DNA of 64,000 bases from Moniliella sp. 'wahieum'. Taxonomy: Eukaryota > Basidiomycota > Moniliellomycetes > Moniliellales > Moniliellaceae. Within the stretch, counting starts at the first letter, position 1, and every line of letters begins with the position of its first letter. The notes below the pieces were generated by a model. The model was not told where the DNA came from, searched no databases, and saw only the letters and a list, made by a program, of their open reading frames with translations. The stretch spans positions 310,001 through 374,000 of the forward strand of contig RSEE01000012.1 of assembly GCA_003971905.1 (NCBI GenBank), given 5' to 3'. Below are positions 10,605-24,829 of this stretch, piece by piece. Made by a program: the position numbers and the translations under genes.

Positions 10605-12567
10605 GGTTGTCCGATACGAAGCAGTGGTAGTCAGAAAGTAGATGAGGAACGTAGCTCCAGTCAGTATCTTTAGCACTTGCTCGCGGGCGCCGTGTCGAAG
10701 TCGGAAAACGTGCTTAGCGAAAGTTGCGCACCACAGCTGCTGGGTGGGGTCGGCTCTCTGGCTTCGGTTGCGGTTGCGCATGCGGATGCGGTTAATTCAC
10801 AGTTTTTGGGTTTGCACAGGTGCGGTACAGCCGGTGGGTGTGGTACACCGTTTCCCGAGAGCGCTGTGCTGTGCTGAGAGTGTCGGGCGCAATCAGTGCT
10901 ACAGACTAGTTGCGTGCCTCACAACAGCAGTTGCGAGATACGAAGAAGCTCTGGAGGCTTGGAGAGAATAGTGGCTACCTCCTCGGTTGAGGATGTGAGC
11001 GTTGATTACGTTGATTCAACTGAAGATGATTAGCTCCAACCTCTCTACAAGACAAGTTTTGATGCGTTGGGTGCATGGCCCTGCCTCGCAGGCGGTCTCA
11101 GGCCTGATGTGGTCTCATTCAGGCGCCCGAGAGCTTCAGCAGTCCGCAGCTTCCTACTTTAGACGTGATGACGTAGGTCACGGGCGATTCTGTATGGGTC
11201 ACCGGTCATGCGCCATGGATAGCTGTCATTAATCATTCAAGTGACGAGCACGTCGCCTGTGAGTGCTGCGAGGTGGTGGTGACGTGCGCACCTCCGCGCA
11301 CGCCATCGCCGCGCCTTAGAAATTCAAGTAGCTGGCTAACAAAGATTTCCACAAGGGAAAACCAGAAATTAATATCAGGTAATAGCGCCAGTGAGTCGGG
11401 CTAGGGTTTCCATCCACGCGCAGTACTCAGTCTGAGTTACTCAGTGCCGGTGGAACTCGTGATCCACATGATTTTCGATTTTTTATCGATTATCGATTAT
11501 CGACTTGTACGATCCGTGGGGGACTACTAGCACTCGCTCGTTGGCATTTGGCAGAGGGATGAAAACGGCACGTCTAAGACAAACGGGGCATTGGGGGGAC
11601 AAGCGAGGCAATTGAGAGAGAGGATTAGCCTAAGCCAAACTCACGAACGATGAGCTTATCTACGGGAGGCAGTTGTACGGCCCATAGAGACAGACGGTGT
11701 TACACCCGGGCAAAAAGTGGGCAACGGAGGGGGCGACCAATAAAAAGCGATCCAACCTATAGCACCTCTGTTGACCACGAAGTATACCCTTTTCTCACCT
11801 CGACTCTCTCCACCGGCTCGTCGCCATCAGCATTCCTAAGACTGTAGTCGGACCGTATACGATGGGGACCAGAAGATGAACGTAAAATGGATGTGAACAG
11901 CAGTTAATGCACTTATATACAACTGGGCAGGGGATCACCTCGGCAAACGTCGCACAAGAAAGAGACAGGGTAGAGGAAGTGGACAAGGCCGGAGAAATGA
12001 AGCGAAACTGAAAGGTGGGTGGCGGGAGGGTAAAGGGTTATAATGTGATGCAATGGGGGAAATAGACGTTTCCCCCTCGTGTTCAATAGCCGTAAGCCTC
12101 ATCGTTCCCATCATTCGATGCGATTGCTCTCACATCGGGGAACGGACGGGGCGGTGGGGGTCGGTGCAGTCGGAGGCCATGTGCAGGCTGCGGCACAGGG
12201 GGAGAGGACCATGCTCATTAATCGGCCCATCGCTCCCCCAACCGGACGCACGTTCGCCTTCTCGTGCGGCCGTCTGCATATCTGGCGGTTCGGGCCAACG
12301 TGTCACATCCACCCTCTTGACTTTGGAAGCGGGGGGGGTAACAAAAGCCGAGCGGGTAGGAGGCGCCGGAGCCGGACGCTGCTGATTGGGAGTAAAAATG
12401 TAGCACTGCGTGGGGCGCAGCGGCAAGTGTTCATGTGCCCGCTCAGGATCAGCCGAGTAGGGTGAGGTACTGTATGGAAGGGGGATAGGAGGTGGCGGTG
12501 CATGTGGAAGCTGCTGGGGGAAATGAACGACGAGGCGGTAAAGAAGCAGCAGGTGTGGTCACACCCA
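10605..12567. other. Gene-poor stretch upstream of the oxygenase
   Basis: About 2 kb without a gene I can name. It holds TCGATTTTTTATCGATTATCGATTATCGAC-type ATCGAT repeats (11475-11505, quoted in part), a CATTAATCATTCAAGTGAC motif (11227-11245) and many short frames without conserved motifs. On the minus strand 12130-12480 has a Pro-rich open frame (contains FTPNQQRPAPAPPTRSAF) that could be a shifted C-terminal tail of the kinase that follows. Confidence 0.4.
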
Positions 12568-14385
<1,818 letters not shown>

Positions 14386-15160
14386 TCTATGTGTGCCCGT
14401 TTAATTGACGTTAGAACCAGTAGGACCTCTGGTACCATCGCAATGCCAGAATGCCTCTGGTCAATTATAGTAGCCCAACAACAAACATGAAACAGGAGAG
14501 CGGAGAACAAAAGTAAGAGGGTTCTGCTACCGATGGTAAGGGCGATCAAACGGCAAATGGGAAGCAGGACGAAATCTGATCTAAAATGTTGGTATCCTCT
14601 TCAATTCCCGCATCCATTTGCAATGGCTGATGGGCGGGAGCTCTGGGTCGAGGGGGCTGGAAAAGGTACGGCGGGCGGCGGGGGGAAGCGGGAGAACTGT
14701 GCCATATAGCGAGGACGCTCGTTCCGGCTCCTTACGAATCGAACCCAAGATTTCCCCCACCGTGGGTTCGGCTGAGTGATCATGAACGGGGTACAACACC
14801 CTCAGTAGTAGTCAGGCGCTGTCTAGACTGGCCAGACCGATACGAGCCTTGTCGCCATGCCCTAGCCCCGAAGAACCCCACTGGCACCACCGACGAGGAC
14901 GAGATACGAGAGTGAAGCCGTACGGAAGGTGGCCGGGTCACGGGGAAGTACGTGATGGAGGAAAAGAAGAACGAGAGCCAGCTGGGAATGCGGAAATGGC
15001 ACGTTCGGGTCTGGAGCCGCCCCGAGCATGAGAATTGCTGGGCCGGGGAGGGCGGGAGGGTGCCCCAAAGGCGCTGGGAGCAGCCATAGTTCGTTAGTAT
15101 CTCTCTCTCAATACCCCATCAAAACCAACGCGGTGGTGGTAGTGGAGAGAACGACGCACC
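14386..15160. other. Between the kinase and the RING gene
   Basis: Open minus-strand frames at 14581-14799 (Pro-rich, containing NERPRYMAQFSRFPPPP) and around 14862-15068 may be C-terminal pieces of the RING protein. No independent gene recognised. Confidence 0.4.
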
Positions 15161-16333
15161 TCAAGGCAGTACGGACCTCCCGCATAGGGCTTCCCGGCCG
15201 TTTCCGTACTGTAACATCGTCTTCGATATTGGCCCTTGGGAAGCGTGAGGGTGCGCCTGAGAGCAGGTTGGGGCCCATGGATTGAGAACGGAATAGCTGC
15301 CGGTTGGGCGCATTGGGGTCTGGATCGGGGCCAATATTATCTGTTCCGGAAGGTCCGGGTGCTCCCTGCCCTGCATTTCTCTGGTGCCTCTGGAACGCGC
15401 CGGGGGAAGATGGGATGTACCAAGCAAGGTAAAGAGCTGCTGGCGCAGCTCAGCATTTTCCTCCTGTACCCGAACCAAGTCCTTGGCTGTCCGGCGTGCT
15501 TGTCGTAGCTCGCCCACCATGCCTTGAAAGACTTGATGTTGCATCTGGGCTTGTTTGCGGTAGTAAGAGAGCAAGTGCTGTGTGTTCTTATGCTGGTGTG
15601 CTAGAAGCGTAAGTGGAAGAACATCGACGACAGAGAGAGACACTAACTTGAAACTGGACAAACAGATTTATCAGTCCGCATGTAATCAGAAACCACAACA
15701 AAGAGAGGGGGACACACAGCATATGCTTGCGTGATCCTATGCAGCTCGGATGGGATCCAAGTTGTCAGGACAAGTCCAAGTGTTGCAGTCTGCCCAGCAG
15801 AGTAAGTTTCTGTTCTGACACATAAGCGCACGACAAGAGTGAACACACGTCGTCAAAGACTTCGTACGAGGTGTCTGGCGCTTGGCATGCGGGGCAGGGC
15901 GGAGAACCTGGTGCGAGGGAGAGTGTAGGAGTCAGTCGAGCGTACCAAACGATACGATACGGCGCACGGCACACCTTGCTGGGATTGCTGCACCAGAGTG
16001 CGTGCGCATGGCCCACAGACAAGGTGGGAGCACTTCTTGTGCGCAGAGGCGCATACAGTGTTATTAGTGCCAGGCTCTTGACTGAATACTAAAGGTGGAA
16101 GTTGCCAGCATGTGGGTGTTTTGCTGCGTGAGAGAGGGGGGAAACTGGAAACGTACAGTAGTAATCCAAAACTCGACATGGGCTGCGTCCTGGCCTCCAG
16201 CCTCGTCTTGGGTGTCTTGCCCTGTGGGGGAGAGGGCAGCAGTGGGGACATACGTGCGGAAGCAAACCCAGCAGTGGAGTGAGTCGTAGAACGGCACCGT
16301 CTCGCCGCTGGCAAGCGTCGAGCCACTGGGCAT
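15161..16333 (-). CDS. HEI10: Zip3/HEI10-like RING protein (meiotic crossover E3)
   Basis: RING proteins of the Zip3/HEI10/RNF212 group act as SUMO or ubiquitin ligases that mark and stabilise crossover sites on meiotic chromosomes. The start at 16333 gives MPSGSTLASGETVPFYDS. The RING is built from three exons: DSLHCWVCFRTY (C-x2-C) to FWITT; after an intron (GTACGT donor, acceptor near 16045), KCSHLVCGPCARTLVQQ (C-x-H-x2-C-x2-C); after a second intron, PPCPACQAPDTSYEVFDD (C-x2-C). Then comes a coiled coil: HLLSYYRKQAQMQHQVFQGM and VRVQEENAELRQQLF. A Ser/Pro-rich tail runs to 15161 or further. FWITT plus CxHxxC matches the family pattern (FWLTSC.H..C). Length and C-terminus are uncertain. 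Other coiled-coil RING proteins remain possible. Confidence 0.66.
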
Positions 16334-16813
16334 GCCACTGGGTCGATGGGTCTGTGATGGGCGCATCACGCAGGACCATACAGAGCCCGGATGGAAGGAA
16401 GATGAAGGTAATACTTTTAGGACACAACCGGGCGGTGGGGATAGCAAGCCTGCAAGCCAGTTGATATTGGCAGCTGTGGTGGTGCAAATCAAAGCCACTG
16501 GCCACGACACTGTTAGGCCCAGCATAATACGTCGGGCTCATGACCTGGATCCTTTGAAGCCTGAACGTTGGCTGCCATACTAATGCATAATAGCTCAATT
16601 TGAACCGAACCAACATCGGCAAGCTTCACTCGCTCTCCGTCTCTATTTGGGCGCTGGCTATTGTGTCGGCACAGCCAGTGATGGTGCACTGAGGAGCAGA
16701 GGCCGAAAGGGACCGCCTCGCACACTATATGCACAACACGGGCGATGCGTGACGAATCTAATGACGGTTTTCAAGCATTACCGATCACCGATCATTAATC
16801 ATTCGAATGTCGA

Positions 16814-16844
16814 TCAACGTTCAACGTTCAACTGAACGTTCAAC
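16814..16844. repeat. AACGTT-core cluster
   Basis: ATCAACGTTCAACGTTCAAC followed by TGAACGTTCAAC: three AACGTT palindromes, two in the same orientation of flanks and one inverted. Confidence 0.8.
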
Positions 16845-17063
16845 AGGCTGAGCATTTGCTTCTGCCGCTGTGCTGGTGTCGTTCCAGAGCCCAGAGCCCA
16901 GGCCCGCGGAGCCGCACCAGGCCGCACCAGCCTGCACAGGATGTGGTTTGGGAGCAGGTGGGTGGTGGCAGGCGGTGGACCCGGCCCGACGACGGAGACG
17001 ACGTGGCGGCAGGATTTGCCATGTTTGCCTCTTGGCGGGACTGCACCTGGCTGACTGCGCACG

Positions 17064-17200
17064 ATGCCTGGTGCATGATGCATGATGTCATGCCTGTGCA
17101 ACGTGCATGTGACCAGGGACTAGGGAGGCTAGGATGCAATGATGCATGGTGCCTGATGCATGATGCATGATGTGCATGATGATGCCAGGATGTGCAGAGG
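17064..17200. repeat. ATGCATGATG cluster
   Basis: Repeated TGCATGATGCATGATG units, interspersed with GGTGCATGATG and GATGTGCATGATGATGCC. The same motif recurs at 28594-28622, 58551-58583 and singly at about 780, 20050, 24720, 39145 and 39236. Confidence 0.8.
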
Positions 17201-17815
17201 ATCGGCTGGACGGGCTGGGCAGTGCAGGACGCTGCGGGCGAGGCCCTGCAGGACGCTGCCCCTTGCCCCTGCTTGCTGCCTGCTACCCCGTGCTGCCCCG
17301 GCCATTCTTGCTACGCACTACCCCTGTGCCCAGACCGGTGACCCCCGCCGCTCGATCTGCGGTCTTACTACATGCCCTAGTATGCACTGGCGCAGTGCTC
17401 AGCCGCTCAAGCTTCAGCTGAAGCGCTCGCTCGCTCATTGAATCCATCACCCATCAGACATCGGTCACAATGCGCAGCACAGGAATCCGACACGTTGAAC
17501 ACCCCCAGCTTTGGCCGCCTTGGGCCTGCTTTGGCGCCCCTCTCCTAAGGCCAAGGGTCGCAGGAGCACTAGCCAAGCTAGTCACTAGTCAACCCAACCG
17601 TGTTAGTGACTGCCCTCATGCTGGACGCTTGGCCGCCCGTGGCCGGCGACCGGTGACCGCGCCCGCGGCCTGCTCTTTTCCCCCGGGAGCTTCAGTTCTT
17701 CAGCCCCAACGCCTTCGTAATTGCTCCCCACCGGCCCTAGTCCATCGTCCCCGTTTCGCGTCCACCATCCATCGCAGCACCACACCCTTTCTTGCGCCCC
17801 CGCACTCAAGCAAGT

Positions 17816-18718
17816 ATGGCCGACTCTGAGCCCCCTCATTATCACATCAACCAGCCCGCTGCCGAGCAGTCGCTGCCTCCAGCCTATCCCACTCCGCGCA
17901 CAGCGGGCGCCCTACCGCCTTCGACTCTGCGCAGTCAGTATGTCCACAGAGGGCGAGTACGACGAGCCCACCGATGAGACGGCTGCTGTCAATGCCCACC
18001 TGGAGAACTGGGCCGAGGCTGAGCACAAGCGCCGCAAATCCGTCCGCCAAGCCCGCCGCGCCGAGGCAATCGAGGAGGTTACCCATTTCGGACCCATGCG
18101 CCATATGTCCACTCGCCGTCGTGCTCAGGAATCCCAGGATGCTGAGCAACCAGCAGGTGATGATGCGACCACTACAACACCCACGATGGCCAAGCGGCTT
18201 CTCTTGCCCCGGCTCAAGATGTTGTTCCCCGTATACATCCCGGAGGGAGCGGTAGACCCGCCGCTTCGTCCTTAGCCCCTTCACAATTGAGTGGCCGCAC
18301 GGAGATTCTGTCGCCTCCTCCGAGCTCCACCGCTGGGAGTGTGCGAATGGGCGGTCACCGCGAGGTTGATATGATGCGGAAGGCACAACGCACCCGTCCT
18401 GGGTCCAATCTTGGGCCCAATGGCGGTGTTCCGGCCTCGACTGAGGACAATAAGCCCCGCCCAACGGGCAAACGCCCGATTGTCACTGCTGGCCCTGCGC
18501 CGGTACGGGCCATGTGGGCTAAAGAGGCAGCTATGGCACCTTCGAACGACTCGGAGCTCACCCCACTCGAGGAGGCGCACAAGGAAGAAATCAAGGAGGA
18601 GATTGCTAAGGAAGACAAACGCAAGAAGCGCGGCTTCTGGATCACCGACCTACTTTGCTGCAACTTCGGATCTGTCCCGGACGATGAGCAGGCAGCCAAG
18701 ACCAACCCGAACGAGTAG
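17816..18718 (+). CDS. Unrecognised protein with charged C-terminus
   Basis: I do not recognise this family. The start at 17816 gives MADSEPPHYHINQPAAEQSL, a Pro-rich hydrophilic N-terminus. A shifted frame continues with EYDEPTDETAAVNAHLENWA and a basic helix HKRRKSVRQARRAEAIEEV, then LLLPRLKMLFPVYIPEG; a third frame has GGHREVDMMRKAQRTRPGSN, PLEEAHKEEIKEEIAKEDKR and the end GFWITDLLCCNFGSVPDDE. The adjacent Cys pair near the end could be a lipidation or structural site, but this is speculation. About 300 residues in total, at least two frame changes, no membrane span. Codon use resembles the real genes of the window. Confidence 0.55.
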
Positions 18719-20409
18719 GGAGAGAGGAGCGGTTAACCTCACATGACGGACAGGGAGACATCCATGATACTCTTCCCCTTCGCTCTCATTACTGCAGACC
18801 TCTATGCGTCTTCTTTCTTCGGGTTCGCCATATCTCTGTTTTCAAGCTTGAGCTCTTTCACATCCTTCTCCTATCTTTTCACGCTTCCTCTGCTCCCCTC
18901 GCGCTCGGTCTTTAGTGGTACTACCCTTGTTCTGTCTTGGTCTCTCTTCCCAAGAACACTTTTTTTTCCCATTGGCACTTGCCAATGTCCACGTTCTCTG
19001 TGTGCCATGTCGAGTCTGTTCCGCCTCGTGTCTCCTGTTCTCTTTCATCTCCTTTGTACCTTTCGTTGTTTGCGTCATTCCAGCCACCACGGCACATGTA
19101 ACACCACAGACACCCTTAGCTCCTTCGGCACGTGGTCAAGTAGCGATGGGAATAGGAAGTGACTGAATCGACGCTCCAACGTGCTGAAAGTCATAGTACA
19201 GAGCGCCTACTAGTGTCTAACATGAGCTATGATGTACAGGGCAGGGCACGGGAGGATGAATGAATTGCATGACATGTGCACCAAGGTATTGCGCCCTCGC
19301 TCATCGACGCCAAGCTCAAAGGCTGGACAAGCTCGCGGACCGCACCCAAACCACCGGCGCTCGTCTCAAGACTCTTAGGTCTCTGGCCAGCATGACGACC
19401 AGCAACAGTCATGGATGAGCGCAGACGCCCGAAGGCGAAAGGCCGATCTGATGAAGCGGTGCTTTTTGGAAGGCCAGGTTCCGCGTCCTTTGGACGCTAA
19501 GCGTTAAGGGAAACAAAATCAGCCACGCCATCGAGGCCTTTTTATACCTGGGCGCTGAGGCTCAGCCAGCGATCACGGAGAATTTTGATTCCGCCCGTTC
19601 CTTTTTCAAGTGGAGGACTTGGTTCCGCCCGCGGCCAGATTTGATTATGGATCGCTTGCACCGATTCCGCCTGGTGGTTCCGGACGGGGGTTGCCGTGTG
19701 GTTAAACGTTAAACGTTAACCTGGGTCGCCGGGTGGTGTCTGGTGGTGTCGGGGAGGCAGATGACCTGTGTGCATGTGACCGGTGACGGTGTCAGAGGCC
19801 AGGTAATTTTATCGGCATCCGAAAGCGACGGAGCAGGCCGCAGCACTGGCGCAGCGTAACCCAGTGTATCACATGCACACAAGTGGCGCCCACCCGACGC
19901 CGAGGCGCACCCAGCCACCCCCTTTCTCGCTCGTATGCCCCCCTTGCGCCCCCCGAGCTAGTTGGTCCGCGAACCTTGAAGCTTGATGTGGCCGAGCGAG
20001 CGACTCCATTGCAAGTTTCAGAACACTCCCCCATCCTGTTTCCTACGCGATGCATGATGCACAGCACAAAGCACAGCACAGCACAGCACAGCACATTCGC
20101 CGCCGCCGCCCCGATCCGCCACCACCACCTTCTCTCCTCCTTCGTGGCCATGCCCGATGACGCCCTCGTCCCTGAGCATGCGCCGCACCCGCCTGACGCT
20201 GGCCCTGCCAGCCTTGGAGTGGCCACCTCCGCCTCCCCTCCTCCCTGGCCGGTGCGTCGGACAGGGCCATCACCCCCACCCCCCCTGCCACCCTGCTGTA
20301 CCCATCGCTTGAGTCTCTCTTTACGCTTCCTTTTGCCCTCCATCTATATCCTCCTCCCACGCTCTCCTATCGAGTAGACCGCCGTCCGCGCCGTGCTACT
20401 GCCCCCCGC
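18719..20409. other. Intergenic, pyrimidine-rich start
   Basis: 18743-19110 is a T/C-rich strand typical of a 3' region. 19701-19720 is GTTAAACGTTAAACGTTAAC. Near 20066-20095 there is a GCACAGCACAGCACAGCACA run. No gene recognised. Confidence 0.5.
19701..19720. repeat. AACGTT-core cluster
   Basis: GTTAAACGTTAAACGTTAAC, the same series as at 4942-4961 and 5208-5225. Confidence 0.85.
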
Positions 20410-23400
20410 ATGCCCTCGTCGGCCAGCGCCGCCGTTCAACCCCACCGCCGTTTACAATCATTCCGCCCCAAGGCCCGCCCCTCGCGCTCGCACGAGAACC
20501 AGGACCAGTATGGCAGCGTCTTCTCCTCTGGCTCTGAAGACGACGCAGCGGAAGACGACTCGTACCCAGCAACCCGCCCTCATCCTCGCGCCCCCTCTCA
20601 CTCGGCGCACCTCGGCCTCCGCTCGAGCGTCTCGTCCCCGTCTGGGCCGAACACCCACCCCATGGTGCCGATACAATCAGCCTCTTGCTTCAGCATACAG
20701 ACGCCTACTCGGCTATCTATGCATTGGCGCGAGCTATTCGCCTCTTAGACAGGGCATCGCGGTCTCATGGCGCATCGGCCACTGCTCCTCTCGATGCGAT
20801 GGACCCGGCTGATGGACCGTACCCCCATGACGCGTCTTTGCCACGCTACGAGCCTTTTTTGACTCGCGCTTTGCCCCTGATGGAACCCTCGTTGCCCTCT
20901 TTACCCGGGTGCCCAAGCTGCTGGTACAGAAGCCGGGAGCGGAGCTAGCGCCCTGGGATATGTCCCACGTCGACGCCGCCGTCCCACTGACATCGCAAAT
21001 GGGTCTTGGCACGCCTCCGTCCAGTTCTCAAGCCAATTGTGTCTATGTGACCGGGACAAATGGAGCGGGAGGCAGCAAGTTAATCAAGTTTCCCATCCGT
21101 CTCGACCTGCACAACGTAGGGTTGGCCCCCACTCCGACTGCGACACGTGCTGCTCGCCAACGCTCAGCCCTCGACGTTCGCTCGCCCCCGGGGCGGGTAG
21201 ATCGCGAAATGTATCGGGCGTGCGGCCGAATCCTCCCGCTGTTATGTCGGATGCAATCCCAGAGCATGCTGTATTGTCGCCGTCGCAGCTGGATCTGCGA
21301 TCCAATCAAGCGTCTTTGCCGCCCTTGGTCACCTCCGTTGCTCCCGTCACTGATTCTACCATCCTCACCTCGCCCACCGATATGAATGGGGCCTCCAATT
21401 CACTTCCCTGGGCCATGGATCCTTTGCAAGAAACTGGATTTCCTTATGGATCTAGGCCCCGTTCTAGTTCCCGAGAGGACGAGAACCACACCAGGCCAGT
21501 CCGCCGCCAATCGTCCTTTACAACTGTTATCAGTGGTGGCAGTGCTGGTCTTCCGCCCTCGGTCACGAGCCAACCCCCACCATCACCCCTTCTTACTGGC
21601 CCGCCTGCCGGGGCCAGCACCAAAGAGAAGGATCGTCGTCCCTCCTTCCTCCAGCGAGTGTTAGATATTGGATTTCGGAACAAGACGCGCAGTTCCAGCT
21701 TTGTAGCAGGCCACCCTCCTCCGCAAGAGCGACTCGGTGGTCGCCAGGGGTCCATTCCGGCATACGCTCCTGATGGTCACACCGGTGTCCGCCCCGAGTT
21801 TAGCATGGGCATCCCAGGGGAGAAGCCGAGTGCATCGAACGACTTTTCTATGTCGACGCATGAGCTGGGGCATCCCGATGCTTGGTCCGATGGGATGGCC
21901 GAGTCGGATGAGGTAGGGGCAAGTGTATTTTCCGATGCAACCGTTGGGGACGATGCACCTTTGCGGAGGGTGACAACCTTCTTTCTCTCCTTCGTCAGGC
22001 TGCCACCGCTGCCCATACCCTTTTGTCGCCCGCGACTCCTGGAATGTCGCCTGCATGCTCCCCACAGGACATACCAGAGGAAGAGGGTGGAACTGATGTG
22101 GCTCGGGAGTTGCTGGTCAAGTTGGCCGACGACAGGTGGCTTGAAGGTCCCCTGGACCCTAATCCGGTAATTGTGGCCGGAGCGTTGGGCTTGGCGCTAG
22201 GGTGGGAGGGGGTCATGGACCTTTGCTATGGCCCTGGCAGCCGAGCCGACTTTGTAGGTGACTTTGTTGCCCTGGGTCGGGCGGCAGCTATCCATCGAGC
22301 TGTGGAGGAAGACCAAGCGAAAATCGTTTCTTGGGCCAGCACGCTACCTCCGCCTCCTCGGCCCGAAGAGACGTATGCGCCTGCTCCGGATATTTTGCCC
22401 GACCCTATCCCCCTGGAGGATACCAAATGGGACACTATGTCTATTGACGACTGTACCGTGACCTTGACAGGCTCGATCCGGAAACGCGCATGTCATCTCG
22501 GAAGGGGAGTACTGGTTCGCACATGACGACGGGGGGCGATGACGAAGGTCCTCGAAGCTGGCTCAAAAAGATTCGGGAGAGGGTACACACACATGATGCA
22601 GGCGGAGACGAGACATCCAGTACCGCACCCCATCATGCTGGGACAGATGGTCATTCTGGACTGACGCGGGCCCTATTGGCTGCCCATGATGCTGCTCATG
22701 CTCAAGCCGAAGCAGTGGTCCAGGTACCGAACAGCCGACACGAACCTGGCAAGATTGGATGGGTCTCTTCCGATCTTTGGCTGGCTGGGTGTCGGAATAT
22801 GAACAGGTCCGGGTCCAAGCTGGCTTGGCGGTCGAGCTTCTTCCCAGCAAGGAGGACGTAACCCGAGCTCCGAGGCGCCGCTTTTGAACACACTCTCTGT
22901 CCCTACCTCGGTCGGGGGGGGGCGAGTCGCCTTGTATCCCTGTTCCCCCTGTTGTAGCCCCGGCCGAGTTGGAAACAAACTGCTACCTTCCCCTGAGCGT
23001 CCTTCAGGATCTCAATGATTCATCCAATGCCTTCCGGCGGCGGCCCGGGATGCCTGATGCTTCCATTTGGGGCCGGGGCCAGCTGACTGCCAAGCACATA
23101 TCCACTCCACTCAGTAAGCCACATCCTCCCAATTTTTTTTGACTCGTACCGCGAAATACTGACGCGGATGCTCGCAGGCCTGCTCACCCACAGTCTTGAG
23201 CACCAAACTATGCAACTCACCAGCAGCACGTGGACTGCCCGCTCGGGATGGGAGCTGGAATACCTGGACATGTTTGTCTTCCACAGCCCGGTTGTTGCCC
23301 ATCGTTTTCCCGCCCGCCCGCTGCTGCGGTTCAGGCCGGGCAGGCATTCTGCCCTCCCGATGCTGCCGCCGCCCCCGTCCGACCTCACACCCGTCCCTCC

Positions 23401-23879
23401 AAAGCCATGCAGAGCACGGATCATCTTACTGCGCCCAACCACCTTGCTGCCCCTCATTCTGGGGATCCGCCATCCCACATGGCGGATGGGGGCAGTGAGT
23501 CCGGGATTGCCGAGGCTCTCTCTTCCCTGGGCGGATCGGGGACACAGGATCCCCCGCTCCGACAAGTGGACTGGGGGGGGCTGGGGAGCAAGCTCGTCTG
23601 GATTCCCAGGCGGACTCGGCCACCGTGGTCAGCGCCCGTGCTAACCTATGTCCCATGCCAACGTCCGATGGCGCCTGGACCTCCCGTTCCTGGCGGGTCT
23701 GGCTGGCTGGAGTGCATGAGGGCCAGATCTTGGTGCCTGCGGTAGCTTGGCAAGCATGGTGGACCCTGATTGCCATTCTGAACGGAGCGGACCGATCCGG
23801 TCGTTCGTACGATTTGCAGGTCAAGTCGTTCGAGGAACCGTTTGCGGCCTTAACCGACCCCAAAAGTGTTTACATCTAG
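20410..23879 (+). CDS. Large unrecognised protein
   Basis: A long + strand gene, about 1,100 residues if the frames are joined; I cannot name the family. The N-terminus (20410, MPSSASAAVQPHRRLQSFR) is Ser/Pro-rich. A folded-looking block follows: QHTDAYSAIYALARAIRLLD, ALFTRVPKLLVQKPGAELAP, SQANCVYVTGTNGAGGSKLI (about 21028-21085). A long disordered middle follows (to about 21970), with RRPSFLQRVLDIGFRNKTRS. The C-terminal half contains ARELLVKLADDRWLEGPLDP, LGLALGWEGVMDLCYGPGSR, ISTPLTDSYREILTRMLAGL, WELEYLDMFVFHSPVVAHRF and the end YDLQVKSFEEPFAALTDPKS before the stop at 23879. At least six frame changes. It could in principle be two adjacent genes. Confidence 0.6.
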
Positions 23880-24829
23880 CATCCTACCCCCTCCCCCACA
23901 TTGTATCCTACCTCACCTTTCTCACTTGTCACTTCCTTTGCTCTCGGGTGTACGAACAGTGTCCATTGGTCACATCCTGCTGCGCACTCTGCGGTACATG
24001 TTGTTGGAACCAGCAGTTGCTAGCCGGGAACCGGTAAACTTCCCCTGCCGTTAATCATTGATGCAACCCCCCCCCTCACATACACGCCTTCCTCAGTATT
24101 CTTCTGCTACACTGATTTGGCAGGTCATCCATTGGACGTTCTGATTCCCCATCCACCCGCATCTGTGGGTTCCATGCATCGTGCCGTTTCCACTCATGTC
24201 CTCTGACGGTTTGTAGTCCCTACCAGTGCTCCCACCCGGTAAAATACCACATGCGCCGTGAACGTAACCAAGAAAACACCCTTTTATGCCCAGTCCCAAT
24301 TGACATGGATAACAGCATGAGTTGCTTATACAGCCTCTCCCCTTTTGTTGGGCGTCTTTGCATCCTATTGGTATTGCCCTGGAACGCCAATTTGACTCCA
24401 ATCCTCAATCCACTGTGGAGCTTATGCTGCGCCATTCTTCAATTCGGTCAGGGATCAACGGATCAAGGATGCTTTGACTCTCGCCAGTTCCCAGCCTCAG
24501 ATGCAACCTTGCGGATGGTTTCTCGTTATGTACGCGTCGGAGCCTCATCCAGTTGAGTTTAACTGAGTAGTGGCAGGGAGTATGTCCCAAATCAAGTGCG
24601 TTTGTGTGTTGCCTGGCTTCCGTCGCCTCCTCCCATCTCTCGGGCGTGGGGCATCGAGAGTTGTTGGAAGCGGGGAAGGGCAGGGGAACGCGTACGCTTG
24701 CTCGGTGGTGTGGCCAGCATGCCTGATGCATCATGCCTCAAGGTAAAAAAGGGGGGACCACTGGAATGAATGCTTCACTTCAATCTTCTAGGCTGCCAAC
24801 CCGGCGCTCAAGCTACCTCCAAAACCTAC
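23880..24829. other. Intergenic, no gene seen
   Basis: 950 bp between convergent genes. It has a GTTAATCATTGATGC motif (24051-24065) and GCATGCCTGATGCATCATGC (24718-24737). Short open frames lack recognisable motifs. Confidence 0.5.

Larger units (their letters stand above)
16334..17815. other. Intergenic, rich in short palindromic repeats
   Basis: Nearly 1.5 kb with no recognised gene. It holds CATTAATCATTCGAATG (16792-16808), an AACGTT cluster (16814-16844), an ATGCATGATG cluster (17064-17200), a GAAGCGCTCGCTCGCTC stretch (17420-17436) and an ACTAGT cluster (17578-17591). Confidence 0.55.

Noticed and set aside
12079-12465. 128-codon + strand ORF opposite the kinase C-terminal region
   Set aside because: No motif; overlaps the likely minus-strand tail.
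14722-14766. tRNA-like GGTTCGATTC box on the minus strand
   Set aside because: No acceptor or T-stem pairing around it, and no matching A box.
17064-17200. CRISPR-like repeat array at the ATGCATGATG cluster
   Set aside because: Units are under 12 bp with irregular spacing and no spacers; the genome is eukaryotic.
18743-19162. 139-codon + strand ORF rich in Ser, Phe and Leu
   Set aside because: It is a T/C-rich 3' flank; composition, not coding, explains the open frame.
21028-21085. VTGTNGAGGSK as a folylpolyglutamate synthase or Walker A site
   Set aside because: Folate synthases have GTNGKGS with the surrounding motif, which is absent; the flanks do not match any P-loop family.
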